Positions 18,119-26,122 of a DNA stretch of 64,000 nt are shown piece after piece. Source of the stretch: UBA11740 sp035635855 (lineage in GTDB: Bacteria; Acidobacteriota; Blastocatellia; Pyrinomonadales; Pyrinomonadaceae). Location: assembly GCA_035635855.1 (NCBI GenBank), contig DASQAF010000015.1, positions 1 through 64,000 on the forward strand, in the 5' to 3' direction. Position 1 is the first letter of the stretch, and every line of letters begins with the position of its first letter. A program made the translations under genes and the position numbers. The notes beneath the pieces are model-generated. The model did no database searches. It was not told the origin of the DNA and was given only the letters and a program-made list of their open reading frames with translations.

Positions 18119-18778
18119 CTAACGCAGTTTACTCCTGGGCACCGTGTATGCGCGCCGGGATGGAACACTCACTATTTGATTTGACTCCACGATGAAAGCA
18201 GTCAAATGGCCCCCGTATACGCAGCCTGTGTCGAGTCCAATCGCACGCGGCGTACGTCTCGGCTGTTTCGCCGGCCAGTGACCGAAGAGGACGGTTTTCC
18301 TGCCGCGATAGACCTCGTACCAGGGCACGCCCTTTTTACTCGCCGGATTCGCGCCCATGGTGCGTATCTCGGTCAGGTCGCTGGCCATTTGATGTTTAAG
18401 CCGAACGCCCGGACGCACGCCGGCATGAACAACCAGATGAGAGCCAAGATCGATCATGTAAGGAAGCGACTTCAGATAATTTGCGTAGCGTTCGCGGTTG
18501 GTTTCAAGCTCGGCCGAGGCTTTCTGCTGTTCTTTGGTCAGGCGATTGGGTTCGCCACGCCAGCGCTGGCGCAAGGCTCGATCATGATTGCCGATGACCG
18601 AAGAAAAGCGGTCATCGTCGATAAAGAGATCCAGCACCTCGCGACTCTTGTCACCTTTGACGATCAAGTCTCCGACTGCAACTACGCGATCGTCAGGGCG
18701 CAACTTGAGGAGCTCGAGCAAGTCGGTGAGTTCGTCAAAGCACCCGTGAATATCACCAATAATGATTGTGCGGCCCAT
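18119..18778 (-). CDS. PPP-family metallophosphatase, ApaH-like
   Basis: A 219-residue phosphoesterase starting MGRTIIIGDIHGCFDEL. The metal-binding motifs GDIHG, GD (in GDLIVKGDKS), GNHD and a late GHW are all present in order. The second motif reads GDLIVKG instead of the GDxVDRG of Ser/Thr phosphatases; a Lys at this place is typical of ApaH-like phosphatases, which cleave dinucleoside polyphosphates or act as protein phosphatases. The active-site metals should be Mn or Fe/Zn. The ATG lies 10 bp after the upstream HAD gene stop, so the two are likely co-transcribed. A TTG six codons earlier would overlap that stop. Confidence 0.85.
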   Translation of the reverse strand: MGRTIIIGDIHGCFDELTDLLELLKLRPDDRVVAVGDLIVKGDKSREVLDLFIDDDRFSSVIGNHDRALRQRWRGEPNRLTKEQQKASAELETNRERYANYLKSLPYMIDLGSHLVVHAGVRPGVRLKHQMASDLTEIRTMGANPASKKGVPWYEVYRGRKTVLFGHWPAKQPRRTPRAIGLDTGCVYGGHLTAFIVESNQIVSVPSRRAYTVPRSKLR

Positions 18779-18788
18779 CCTTGCTCGC

Positions 18789-19481
18789 TCAATCAAACAA
18801 ATAGTGTACCGCGTCCGTGTTCCAGTCAGACAGGTTCGGAGTCACGACATCTGCCTGGGCGCTCCGCAATTCGCTGGCGGAAACCGTACTGGTAACACCG
18901 ATCGTGTGCATGCCGGCGGTACGAGCGGCCTCAATCCCGGGGGGCGAGTCTTCGATTACCAGACATTCGCGCGGGAGGAGGGGCATTTTCCTGTCGCCGC
19001 GCCTTTGCTCGTTCAATAACTCCAACGCCAGCAGGTAACAGTCAGGCGCTGGTTTATGTTTCAAGCCCGGCGCGGCCGTAACAAACACTGAGAACTCGCT
19101 CCGGAAATGCGCGAGACCGAGCACGTAATCGATCTCTTCGCGCTCGGCCATGCTGACTATTCCCAGTTCATAGTGACGTGAGGCTTCCCTGATGAAATCG
19201 ACGACGCCGGAATACACAGGCAGTTCATCGTTAATGAGTTGCCGATGCAACTCGTGTTCGCGCTTGATCACTGCGCGCATGGTTTCGCCGGTTAAAGACC
19301 TTCCCGCGCGTCCATAAGCGGCCCGCACAAACGCGACATCGTCCATTCCCAGCGACGCGAAGTAGTCTTCGTCGTTGAGGGCGACGTCCTCTGCGGCCAA
19401 TACTTCGCGATAGGCTTTCAGATGGATGCGCTCGTCATCGATGATGACGCCGTTAAAGTCAAAAAAGATCGCTGCGATCAT
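18789..19481 (-). CDS. HAD-superfamily hydrolase, beta-phosphoglucomutase-like, with DxN variant
   Basis: A 230-residue HAD protein with an alpha-helical cap. Motif I reads FFDFNGVIID: the nucleophile Asp8 is present but the usual second Asp (general acid) is Asn10. Motif II lies in IVSM, motif III Lys in HKPAPDCYLLAL and motif IV in CLVIEDSPPGIEAA, all otherwise canonical for the sugar-phosphatase/phosphoglucomutase group. It probably dephosphorylates or isomerises a small phosphorylated metabolite, perhaps with altered chemistry because of the Asn. It is followed by the phosphatase gene after 10 bp and preceded by the DUF1003 gene with a 14-bp gap, an apparent operon. Confidence 0.85.
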   Translation of the reverse strand: MIAAIFFDFNGVIIDDERIHLKAYREVLAAEDVALNDEDYFASLGMDDVAFVRAAYGRAGRSLTGETMRAVIKREHELHRQLINDELPVYSGVVDFIREASRHYELGIVSMAEREEIDYVLGLAHFRSEFSVFVTAAPGLKHKPAPDCYLLALELLNEQRRGDRKMPLLPRECLVIEDSPPGIEAARTAGMHTIGVTSTVSASELRSAQADVVTPNLSDWNTDAVHYLFD

Positions 19482-19495
19482 TTGGTTAAGGCTAA

Positions 19496-20395
19496 TCAGT
19501 GAGGGCCCTGGCCGGAAACCATCGAAGACGGCGCGCTCAGCTTTTCAATCTTATCGTTTTGCTGAGCAAACAGTTGCGGTAAACGTTCGCTTTCGATTAC
19601 ATCCAACCGGCGCAAGACTTCAGCAAGCGAGATTTCGTTTTTCAAATTAACCTGGAAATCGAGGTCCGCACGTAGACGATCCTTTTCCGACTGCCGGTTC
19701 TGCGACATCATAATGATCGGCGCTTGCAGCCCGGCGATTATGCCCATTACCAGGTTAAGCATCTGATACGGCGCCGGATCAAAGCCTCGGAACAAAATGT
19801 AAGAATTGAACACGATCCATGAGACGATGATCCCGATAGCAAAACCGATAAACTTCCAACTGCCCCCAAACTCAGCGAGCATGTCTGCGGCTCGGTCGGC
19901 AATGGTCATGCGCTTATCCTGTTCCTCGTTGACGTTGCGGGATACGCGCTGCTGCAACAGCTTGTCCGTCCGGCGCAGTCGCGAGAAAGTCGCGCTCAGC
20001 ATCGCCAGTGCAACAGTCGGATTATTATCGATAAAGCGCAGAAAACTATCTCGTGAAAGCACCGCCAGCCGCGCATCTTCGGTGACCGTGGCGTCTGCGG
20101 AACGTTGCTTACCGTCAATGATCGCCATCTCGCCAAAGAAATCACCCTGGGCCAGTTCGGCCAGGACGAGCTCTTTGTCGTCGTCATCCGTCAGGGCAAT
20201 CCGCACCCGGCCGCTTTCGATCAGATACATGGCGTCGCCCTGGTCGCCGGCGCGAAAAAGATTGGTTCCGTTAGCGACTGTGCGCGTTTGCAACAGGTTG
20301 CGCAGTTCGATTGCCGCCTCGTCGTCAAGCGAAGCAAAAAGTGGAACGGAACGGATAGCATCAAGCGTCATTTCTTGCGGTGTTGGGGTTGACAT
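19496..20395 (-). CDS. Cyclic-nucleotide-binding membrane protein with DUF1003 domain
   Basis: A 299-residue protein. Residues about 15-130 form a cNMP-binding beta-barrel (GDQGDAMYLIESGRVRIAL, then the phosphate-binding cassette GDFFGEMAIIDGKQRSADAT, with Glu and Arg in place). Residues about 150-275 are DUF1003: two membrane helices (FIGFAIGIIVSWIVFNSYIL and MLNLVMGIIAGLQAPIIMM) and the conserved SQNRQSEKDR loop. It probably senses cAMP or cGMP and changes a membrane function; DUF1003 has no firm role. The class III cyclase encoded at 21242-23119 on the same strand is an obvious possible source of ligand. Confidence 0.9.
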   Translation of the reverse strand: MSTPTPQEMTLDAIRSVPLFASLDDEAAIELRNLLQTRTVANGTNLFRAGDQGDAMYLIESGRVRIALTDDDDKELVLAELAQGDFFGEMAIIDGKQRSADATVTEDARLAVLSRDSFLRFIDNNPTVALAMLSATFSRLRRTDKLLQQRVSRNVNEEQDKRMTIADRAADMLAEFGGSWKFIGFAIGIIVSWIVFNSYILFRGFDPAPYQMLNLVMGIIAGLQAPIIMMSQNRQSEKDRLRADLDFQVNLKNEISLAEVLRRLDVIESERLPQLFAQQNDKIEKLSAPSSMVSGQGPH

Positions 20396-20414
20396 TTATT
20401 TACCTCGCTGAATC

Positions 20415-20496
20415 AAGGAAAAAGTAAGAAGGTAAAAGGCAAAAGTTAAGAATAGCGTGCTGACCCTTTCCTTTTTCCTTTTGCCTTTTTACTTTC
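20415..20496. repeat. Purine-word inverted repeat
   Basis: AAGGAAAAAGTAAGAAGG plus TAAAAGGCAAAAG on the left; CTTTCCTTTTTCC plus TTTTGCCTTTTTACTTTC on the right. The arms pair imperfectly over about 30 bp. The right arm touches the stop of the ABC ATPase gene (20495-20497). The same words form the repeat at 23127-23215. It is probably both a transcript end and a dispersed repeat. Confidence 0.65.
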
Positions 20497-21169
20497 ATTC
20501 CTGCACCCGGCCATCTTTCATCATGATGATTCTATCGGCAAAGCTGCTCGCGAGTTCATGATCGTGGGTTACCAGCATTACGGTGAGTTTGTCCCTGTCG
20601 ACCATTTCGCGCAGCAGAGCGAGCAGCTCGCGAGCCCGAGTCGAGTCTAGATTGCCGGTCGGCTCGTCGGCAAGCAACACGCGCGGACGGTTCGCCAGGG
20701 CGCGCGCGATGGCGACACGCTGCTGTTCTCCTCCGGACAATTCAGAAGGCCGGTGCTCCATCCGATCGAAGAGCCCGACACGTTCCAGCAAAGTTTTCGC
20801 GCGCTCTTGACGCGCCGGGCCCCGCACACCGCCAAACGCCAGCGCCAGCCGCACGTTCTCAGCCGCGGTCATGGTAGAAATCAGATTGAAATTCTGAAAG
20901 ATCATTCCGACTGAGAAGCGTCGATAGCGGGCCATCTGCTTCTTTGTCAAAGGGCCCAGCGGTTTCGCATCAAAAAAGACTTCGCCGCTGGTGGGGCGGT
21001 CAAGTCCGCCGAGCAGATTCAGCAAGGTCGATTTCCCCGAACCGGACGTTCCCTGAATCGCGACGAACTCTCCCTCATTCACGGCCACGTCGACACGATC
21101 CAACGCCGTGACCTGGTTCGTTCCCATTTGATAGACGCGGGTCACTTCCCGAGTTTCAATTAATGGCAT
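20495..21169 (-). CDS. ABC transporter ATP-binding protein, LolD/MacB type
   Basis: A 224-residue soluble ATPase starting MPLIETREVTRVYQMG; the ATG at 21169 is preferred over a longer open frame because it matches the family start. Walker A is GTSGSGKST, signature LSGGEQQR, Walker B VLLADEPTGNLDS and the switch His in LVTHD. The TGNLD motif is diagnostic of the LolD/MacB/FtsE group, which partners FtsX-like permeases. No permease is adjacent; the permease at 6631-8127 is the only candidate in the window. It lies between the cyclase and the cNMP-binding gene on the same strand. Confidence 0.92.
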   Translation of the reverse strand: MPLIETREVTRVYQMGTNQVTALDRVDVAVNEGEFVAIQGTSGSGKSTLLNLLGGLDRPTSGEVFFDAKPLGPLTKKQMARYRRFSVGMIFQNFNLISTMTAAENVRLALAFGGVRGPARQERAKTLLERVGLFDRMEHRPSELSGGEQQRVAIARALANRPRVLLADEPTGNLDSTRARELLALLREMVDRDKLTVMLVTHDHELASSFADRIIMMKDGRVQE

Positions 21170-21241
21170 AGTAGAAGATAGTCGCGTTAGACGGTTTTTT
21201 CCGTCCCGGCAAGTCAAAACAACGGCCGGACCGTCCAGTTC

Positions 21242-23119
21242 CTAAACTCTCGCTGAACTGCTGCGCGCCACGCGCCAGAGCTCGAACCGCTCGTTGTCAA
21301 ATCCTTTCAAAGGAATCGCAAAGCGCGTCGCCACAAAACCATTGCGGGGATCGCTCAGTAATTCGCGCACTCCCGGATCGTCGTAAACTGCCGCCGAGAC
21401 CACCACATCATCGCCCGTTGATTGCGCTTCCAGTCGCGCGGCCAAATTCACAGTCGAGCCAAAGTAATCAAGTCTGTCGTTAAGCGTGACCGCGATGCAC
21501 GGCCCCGTGTGCAAACCAGCTTTCAAAGTGAGCGGCCGCATCCCGTCGGGCGGCGATGCCAGGCGCTGCTGCGCGTGCAACATCGCGCGCAGGGCGGCGG
21601 CCGGATGACGAAAGACAGCCATCACGGCATCGCCGATCGTCTTTACCAGCGCCCCTTCCTCTTCGGCAATTGCCTGTTTCAGAACGTCGAAGTGATTCAT
21701 CACGCGGCCGAACGCCGTGGCGTCGCCGATCTCTCGATACATCCTCGTCGAATCCTTCAAATCCGTGAACAACACCGTGAGAGTGCCCACGGAAATCTGT
21801 TCACCCGGACGCAGTGCTTCACTCGCAAACAGATCGCGGAAGACTTGCAGTGCGGTGACCTCAGCAGCCGTGGCCGCGTCGTCGCTCCAGGCGGTCCGCT
21901 CGAGGATGAAGAGTTGTTCTTCGTCGGTCGCGTTTTCAAAATCAAGACTGGCATTCGTGCCAATCTCGAGCTCTTCATTCGACCAGCCCACGCCACTCGC
22001 ACTCAGAGTCGCGACGGGCTCTCCGGCCTCAGTGGCGCGTAAATGCTGCCAGCCGGCCAGGCCCATCGTGCGCAGACGGTAGCGGCCTGCTGCCAGCTTC
22101 AGATCGATGGCGCGACTCGAGACGGGCGGGAGCAGTTGCTGCGCCGCGATATGCGGAGTCACCTGCGGTCCGCCGATGCAGAAGGTTTCTATGTCGGCTA
22201 TGCGGATCGAGGGGTTCGGACGAAAGGTAAGTTCGACGGACTGCTCAAAGTTTGCGGTAAAGTCGATGTTGCAGCCGGGGCAATGTACCTGTGATGAGAT
22301 TTCTTTCAGGGTTGTGCTCGCGCCGCCGCCACGGCACATCGGGCAGATGAGGTTCCATTGCAAGTCCAGAATGCCGGCGCGCGTCGCGCAGAGACAAGTT
22401 TCCAGCAGCGCACGCTTTGGCTGGCCCCACAGCCGCGCCAGTTCGTACGGCCGGATTCTTGCCACGGCGAATTCGTCGGCATTCTCAATGTAATCCACCA
22501 GCAGCGCAATTAACTCCTTGTCGCTGCCCTGCGCCGCCATTTTTTCACTGAGCGTAAGCAGCCGCGCGCGGCCGCCGGGAATCAATTGAGCCCGGGGGGA
22601 AAAGGCTTGCGTGACTCGCCCTGCGCTCGCTCGTTCGTCGTATTCGCGAAAGGTTCGGGCAAAGTTTCGCGCGCTCAGCAGGCCAATCTGGATTGGAATA
22701 GCAATCAAGCCGAGAATGTTCTTCGGCTTTGCCCATACCTGATAGATCAGTCTAGTTCCCGTCGATTGTTCGTCCGCTCTTTCAACCGCGGCGTCGCGGC
22801 GCTTTTCGGTCGGGATCAATTCCGCGAGGACCCGCAGCTCCTCGATCGGTCCTTTTGAATAACGACGTACCACGCCGAAACGCGCGGGCCGCACCCATTC
22901 GAACGGCTGCTCTTCCCATTCAACCGGAATACCGAACGACGACAGTCGCAAACGACGGCGAGCATTCCGAAGCGCTCCGCCGGGGTTCGAAAGGTTCTCA
23001 ATCGCAGGCACGCCCGTGTCGCGATTAAAACGGTTCGTGTCGGCCACCAGCGGCCACAGTTGTTCCGGCGACGATTCGAGATCGAACTCCCAGCGGTAAT
23101 CGAATTCACGGAAGGACAT
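21242..23119 (-). CDS. Class III adenylate/guanylate cyclase with SRPBCC-like N-terminus
   Basis: A 625-residue cytoplasmic protein. Residues 1-165 look like a START/SRPBCC ligand-binding domain (FDLESSPEQLWPLVADTNRF). Residues about 170-430 hold a middle region with a CxxC...CPGC zinc-knuckle-like segment and a beta-rich part. Residues about 435-610 are the cyclase domain. The metal Asp is in VLFTDLKDST, the second Asp in VKTIGDAVMAVF, the glycine turn in LHTGPCIAVTLNDR and the transition-state Asn and Arg in VNLAARL. All catalytic residues needed for a homodimeric cyclase are present. Specificity for ATP is likely but not proved. The N-terminal domain may sense a hydrophobic ligand. Confidence 0.9.
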   Translation of the reverse strand: MSFREFDYRWEFDLESSPEQLWPLVADTNRFNRDTGVPAIENLSNPGGALRNARRRLRLSSFGIPVEWEEQPFEWVRPARFGVVRRYSKGPIEELRVLAELIPTEKRRDAAVERADEQSTGTRLIYQVWAKPKNILGLIAIPIQIGLLSARNFARTFREYDERASAGRVTQAFSPRAQLIPGGRARLLTLSEKMAAQGSDKELIALLVDYIENADEFAVARIRPYELARLWGQPKRALLETCLCATRAGILDLQWNLICPMCRGGGASTTLKEISSQVHCPGCNIDFTANFEQSVELTFRPNPSIRIADIETFCIGGPQVTPHIAAQQLLPPVSSRAIDLKLAAGRYRLRTMGLAGWQHLRATEAGEPVATLSASGVGWSNEELEIGTNASLDFENATDEEQLFILERTAWSDDAATAAEVTALQVFRDLFASEALRPGEQISVGTLTVLFTDLKDSTRMYREIGDATAFGRVMNHFDVLKQAIAEEEGALVKTIGDAVMAVFRHPAAALRAMLHAQQRLASPPDGMRPLTLKAGLHTGPCIAVTLNDRLDYFGSTVNLAARLEAQSTGDDVVVSAAVYDDPGVRELLSDPRNGFVATRFAIPLKGFDNERFELWRVARSSSARV

Positions 23120-23126
23120 AGCTAGA

Positions 23127-23215
23127 GAAATAAAGTAAAAAGGAAAAAGGTAAAAGGCAAAAGGAAGACAACGAGATCCTCACTTTTGCCTTTTTACTTT
23201 TGCCTTTTGCCTTCC
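23127..23215. repeat. Purine-word inverted repeat
   Basis: The left arm reads AAAAAGGAAAAAGGTAAAAG then GCAAAAGGAAG; the right arm CTTTTGCCTTTTTAC then TTTTGCCTTTTGCC. It fills almost the whole gap between nuoI and the cyclase. It shares words with 20415-20496. The heptamer-like periodicity suggests expansion from a short unit. Confidence 0.68.
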
Positions 23216-23737
23216 CTAGACTTCCTTATATTCCGAATCTACATCCTCGTCGGAAAACGCCACGCGGTAATTCTTTGACTGTACCTGCTTCGTGATTAAG
23301 AGGTCGTCTTTCGTCTTCAGCAGATCCGCGCGGTTGTAAACTGACAATTCAAAGTTGTAGCCGTGCGTGATTGCATCTTTCGGACAAGCCTCGACGCAGT
23401 AGCCGCAGAAAATGCAGCGCCCATAATCGATGTTATAAACCTTCGCGTAACGTTCATCGACGCCGACGCGTTCAGCAGGCGAGCGCGGATCGTCAACGGC
23501 TTCGATGTAGATGCACTCAGACGGACAGGCTGCGGCGCACAGAAAACACGCGACACACTTCTCTTTGCCGAGCTCATCGACGTGCAGCAGATGCTGGCCG
23601 CGATAACGCGGCTGCATCGTCACGGGCTCCTCGGGATACTGAACGGTCTGTTTCCGTTTGGGCAGGTAAGACAGTGTCACGCTCATCCCCTGGATGATCG
23701 CGCGCGTTGATTCGATGACTTCAGAAATTATTGACAT
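23216..23737 (-). CDS. nuoI: NADH-quinone oxidoreductase subunit I
   Basis: A 173-residue ferredoxin-like subunit of respiratory complex I that carries clusters N6a and N6b between the hydrophilic arm and the quinone site. Two 4Fe-4S motifs are intact: CVACFLCAAACPSECIYIEA and CIFCGYCVEACPKDAI. The N-terminus has the expected amphipathic membrane-proximal helix. Length is normal. No other nuo gene is in the window, so the gene is separated from the rest of complex I. Confidence 0.93.
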   Translation of the reverse strand: MSIISEVIESTRAIIQGMSVTLSYLPKRKQTVQYPEEPVTMQPRYRGQHLLHVDELGKEKCVACFLCAAACPSECIYIEAVDDPRSPAERVGVDERYAKVYNIDYGRCIFCGYCVEACPKDAITHGYNFELSVYNRADLLKTKDDLLITKQVQSKNYRVAFSDEDVDSEYKEV

Positions 23738-23742
23738 AGGAT

Positions 23743-23777
23743 GAATTTCGGATTTCGGATTTCGGATTGCGAAATTT
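23743..23777. repeat. Left word-repeat arm flanking the four-helix-bundle gene
   Basis: GAATTTCGGATTTCGGATTT followed by CGGATTGCGAAATTT, a degenerate 7-nt tandem repeat (TTTCGGA). Its inverted partner is at 24138-24173. It abuts the stop codon of the enclosed gene. Confidence 0.7.
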
Positions 23778-24133
23778 TAAGCCCTGGCTGCCTTAGCGGT
23801 TCTCCCGGAGCTCGTGAAAATTGCCAGGAGCTCGCCAGACTCCTGGAGCAACAACTCCCGCTGCTGAGCATCGCCGAATTTGGCTTCGTCGCAAATCTCT
23901 AACCAATACTGACTTTCAGAAGCTTCTTTCTCAACGATTCCAATCTTGTGAATGAAGTCATTTCGGGATTCGGCCCGATTTGCTTCACGATAATTCGCAC
24001 CAACGGATGTCCCGGCTTTTACCAATTGATATTTGATTACATCACCAGTTTTCCCAACCGGCAACGTTGCCGCGAAAGCGATGATTCGCAGGGCGAATCG
24101 CTTCGTTCGCTTCTCCAACTCGGCTTTGTCCAT
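23777..24133 (-). CDS. Four-helix bundle protein (23S rRNA intervening-sequence type)
   Basis: A 118-residue cytoplasmic protein. The ATG at 24133 starts MDKAELEKRTKRFALRIIAF. The family signature is clear: GTSVGANYREANRAESRNDF followed by KIGIVEKEASESQYWLEI. It resembles the IVP/S23 and Avd four-helix bundles, which assemble as pentamers and bind nucleic acid. Here it is a free-standing gene, not inside a 23S rRNA gene and with no reverse transcriptase nearby. Its physiological role is not known. It is framed by inverted word repeats, and its start lies 4 bp from the right arm. Confidence 0.88.
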   Translation of the reverse strand: MDKAELEKRTKRFALRIIAFAATLPVGKTGDVIKYQLVKAGTSVGANYREANRAESRNDFIHKIGIVEKEASESQYWLEICDEAKFGDAQQRELLLQESGELLAIFTSSGRTAKAARA

Positions 24134-24137
24134 CTTA

Positions 24138-24173
24138 CAATTCGCAATCCGCAATTCGAATTTCGCAATTCAT
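24138..24173. repeat. Right word-repeat arm flanking the four-helix-bundle gene
   Basis: CAATTCGCAATCCGCAATTC followed by GAATTTCGCAATTCAT, built from 7-nt words (AATTCGC, AATCCGC). It is the inverted counterpart of 23743-23777. Confidence 0.68.
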
Positions 24174-24175
24174 AT

Positions 24176-24988
24176 TCATTTTACACGAGTAGCATGCGAG
24201 GTCACAGCTTGCCAACGATGGTCTCGCCACACGAACGTGTCAACAAAGTCGTACACATAGGTTTCATCTGAGGTTTCTTCTTTCAGGTTACCGTTGACCA
24301 CGGCGCGATCGCCGGTTTGATTCACCGTCAGGTCGTATACTTCCCAGTTCTCAACCGAAGTGTCCGGCTTAATGGTATCGATGTACTTCCGCTTGGTTCG
24401 CGAGTTGTCATCGTTACCCACATATTCTTCCGCCAGAATTTTCTCCAAAGTTTGCTTATCGCCTTTAATATTGGCTTCGGTCCAATCTTTTTCCAGTTTG
24501 GTTAGCTGCGCCAGGACTTCCACGGAATCCGTCGGCACCTCGTCGGTCGAGGCCGGGGAAGCGTTCGGCGTTGGGCTGACCGACGTGACCGGCCGCGAAG
24601 GCGACGGCTCAGGCCGGTTGTTATTTTTAGCAGCGCGAAGGAATCCGGGAACTGTAAATGCCGCGACGATCGCAACCACCAGAATCGAAAGAATCGCCAG
24701 GATGCCGATCACCCACGGCCAGGTCTTACGTTTTGGAGCGGACGGCGCGGCCGTGGATCGATATGGCGACGCGCTGACTGTGGCTTTGCCGGGAAGTTGA
24801 CTGTAGGACTGAGTCGGCGCCATACCGCTCCCGCTTTCGGAACCCATGGCCGGGCCGCGTGGCGACACGAGCGTCTCCTGTGAATCTGGCCGGGTACTCA
24901 CGTCCGCTACCAGGGGCGTCCCGTCTTCAAGACAGAAACTCAGCGTGTCATCGTCAAAGGTGCGTTTGCAGGTAGGACAATGTTTCAT
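24176..24988 (-). CDS. Knuckle-membrane protein with SnoaL/DUF4440-like domain
   Basis: A 270-residue protein. It starts with the knuckle MKHCPTCKRTFDD and LSFCLEDGTPL, which has three Cys and an Asp where a fourth Cys would be expected. A Pro/Ser linker, one membrane helix at about residues 92-115 (WVIGILAILSILVVAIVAAF) and another linker follow. Residues about 155-270 are an NTF2-like fold (LEKDWTEANIKGDKQTLEKI, ending TFVWRDHRWQAVTSHATRV), typical of DUF4440 proteins. The NTF2 domain should lie outside the cytoplasm. It is the last of a set of knuckle proteins encoded at 24176-27447. The function is unknown. Confidence 0.82.
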   Translation of the reverse strand: MKHCPTCKRTFDDDTLSFCLEDGTPLVADVSTRPDSQETLVSPRGPAMGSESGSGMAPTQSYSQLPGKATVSASPYRSTAAPSAPKRKTWPWVIGILAILSILVVAIVAAFTVPGFLRAAKNNNRPEPSPSRPVTSVSPTPNASPASTDEVPTDSVEVLAQLTKLEKDWTEANIKGDKQTLEKILAEEYVGNDDNSRTKRKYIDTIKPDTSVENWEVYDLTVNQTGDRAVVNGNLKEETSDETYVYDFVDTFVWRDHRWQAVTSHATRVK

Positions 24989-25007
24989 CACTCGACTCTT
25001 AAGCGGA

Positions 25008-25541
25008 TCAACGTTGGTTCGCGACCGCCGCAATGACATAAAACACCATCATACCGGCAAACATAACCAGTGCCAGGCTGCCGGTGATGATCCCGGCTAT
25101 GGCCATCGGCTTTCCGGTCACTCGTTCCGGATTCTTCTTGATTTGTGAAAGCGAGACCGAGCCCAGAATGATCGCTGCGACCGCCGGGATTGGTCCGAAA
25201 CACATCCAGCCCACCGTGACGCTAATTATTCCCAATATCATCGAAGCCACGCTCAGGCCCTTACTCGGCGGCACGGTGTACGCCGGCGGAGGCGGCGGTT
25301 GCCAGACCGGCTTAACCGGTTGCGGCTCGAAAATCTGCCCGCCGCCTAATCCGCTTCCGGACGGCAGGTTCCAGGTAGCCTGTTCGTTTGGCTTCGAGGC
25401 TTCAGTTGGAGTCGACGCCTTAATCGTTGGCGGTGTCTCGCTCGATAGCGGCGCAGAGTCGATTAGAGTCGTTCCGTCCTGAGTACAGAAACTCAGCCAC
25501 TCTTCTTCGAACGTTTGGTTACATGTGGGACAGCGTTTCAC
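25008..25541 (-). CDS. Knuckle-membrane protein with DUF4190 domain
   Basis: A 177-residue protein read from GTG at 25541 (AGGAAA about 8 nt upstream). This start is chosen because it places the shared knuckle VKRCPTCNQTFEEEWLSFC at the N-terminus; the frame is open further back into the neighbouring gene. After a Pro-rich linker come two or three membrane helices of DUF4190 (VASMILGIISVTVGWMCFG, AAIILGSVSLSQIKKNPERV, MAIAGIITGSLALVMFAGMM). It is a close paralogue of the next gene (25592-26110). DUF4190 proteins have no established function. Confidence 0.78.
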   Translation of the reverse strand: MKRCPTCNQTFEEEWLSFCTQDGTTLIDSAPLSSETPPTIKASTPTEASKPNEQATWNLPSGSGLGGGQIFEPQPVKPVWQPPPPPAYTVPPSKGLSVASMILGIISVTVGWMCFGPIPAVAAIILGSVSLSQIKKNPERVTGKPMAIAGIITGSLALVMFAGMMVFYVIAAVANQR

Positions 25542-25591
25542 ACCGATTTTTCCTAACCACTTCAAGACTGAGCTTGCGCAACTCGCCTTGT

Positions 25592-26110
25592 CTACTTTAC
25601 GCCCTGCATTAGAACCGCAAACAGAATGAAGACTGCGATGATTACGAAATACACCGCGCCCATCACGATCCCGGCTATAGCCATCGGCTTTCCTGTATTT
25701 CTTTCTGGACTCTTCTTGATCTGAACCAGAGAGATGATGCCGAGCACAATCGCGATCGGGCCGGTGAGGACGCCGATGTAACACCAGCCAAAGGTAACGG
25801 TGAAAATGCCGAGAATAAGCGCAGCGACGGCGAGGCCCTGCTGCGGGACGACGGAATATCCGGGCGGCGGCGGTGGCTGCCATGAAGGTGCCGGCGGCGG
25901 CGGCGCGAGTCGCCCCGGCGGTTGGTTGTAACTGCCGGGCAAATTAAATGTCGGCTGCCCGGTTGGGTTCGTCGGAATACCGGACGCCCGGATGGTGGGC
26001 GGCGGTTCTGACCGCAGCGGGCCGGACTCGACCAGGGCCGTGCCGTCTATGGTGCAGAAACTCAGCCACTCTTCATCGAAGGTTTGGTTGCAGGTGGGGC
26101 AGCGTTTCAT
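25592..26110 (-). CDS. Knuckle-membrane protein with DUF4190 domain, paralogue
   Basis: A 172-residue paralogue of the gene at 25008. The knuckle reads MKRCPTCNQTFDEEWLSFC, differing from the copy by one residue in this stretch apart from the start codon. The linker is Pro-rich (PPGRLAPPPPAPSWQPPPPP). The DUF4190 membrane part (VAALILGIFTVTFGWCYIGV and MAIAGIVMGAVYFVIIAVFI) keeps the conserved GIISLVQIKKSPERNTGKPM loop in the same position. Tandem duplication is the simplest origin. It is likely co-transcribed with its neighbours on the minus strand. Confidence 0.85.
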   Translation of the reverse strand: MKRCPTCNQTFDEEWLSFCTIDGTALVESGPLRSEPPPTIRASGIPTNPTGQPTFNLPGSYNQPPGRLAPPPPAPSWQPPPPPGYSVVPQQGLAVAALILGIFTVTFGWCYIGVLTGPIAIVLGIISLVQIKKSPERNTGKPMAIAGIVMGAVYFVIIAVFILFAVLMQGVK

Positions 26111-26122
26111 ATTCGGAAACCG

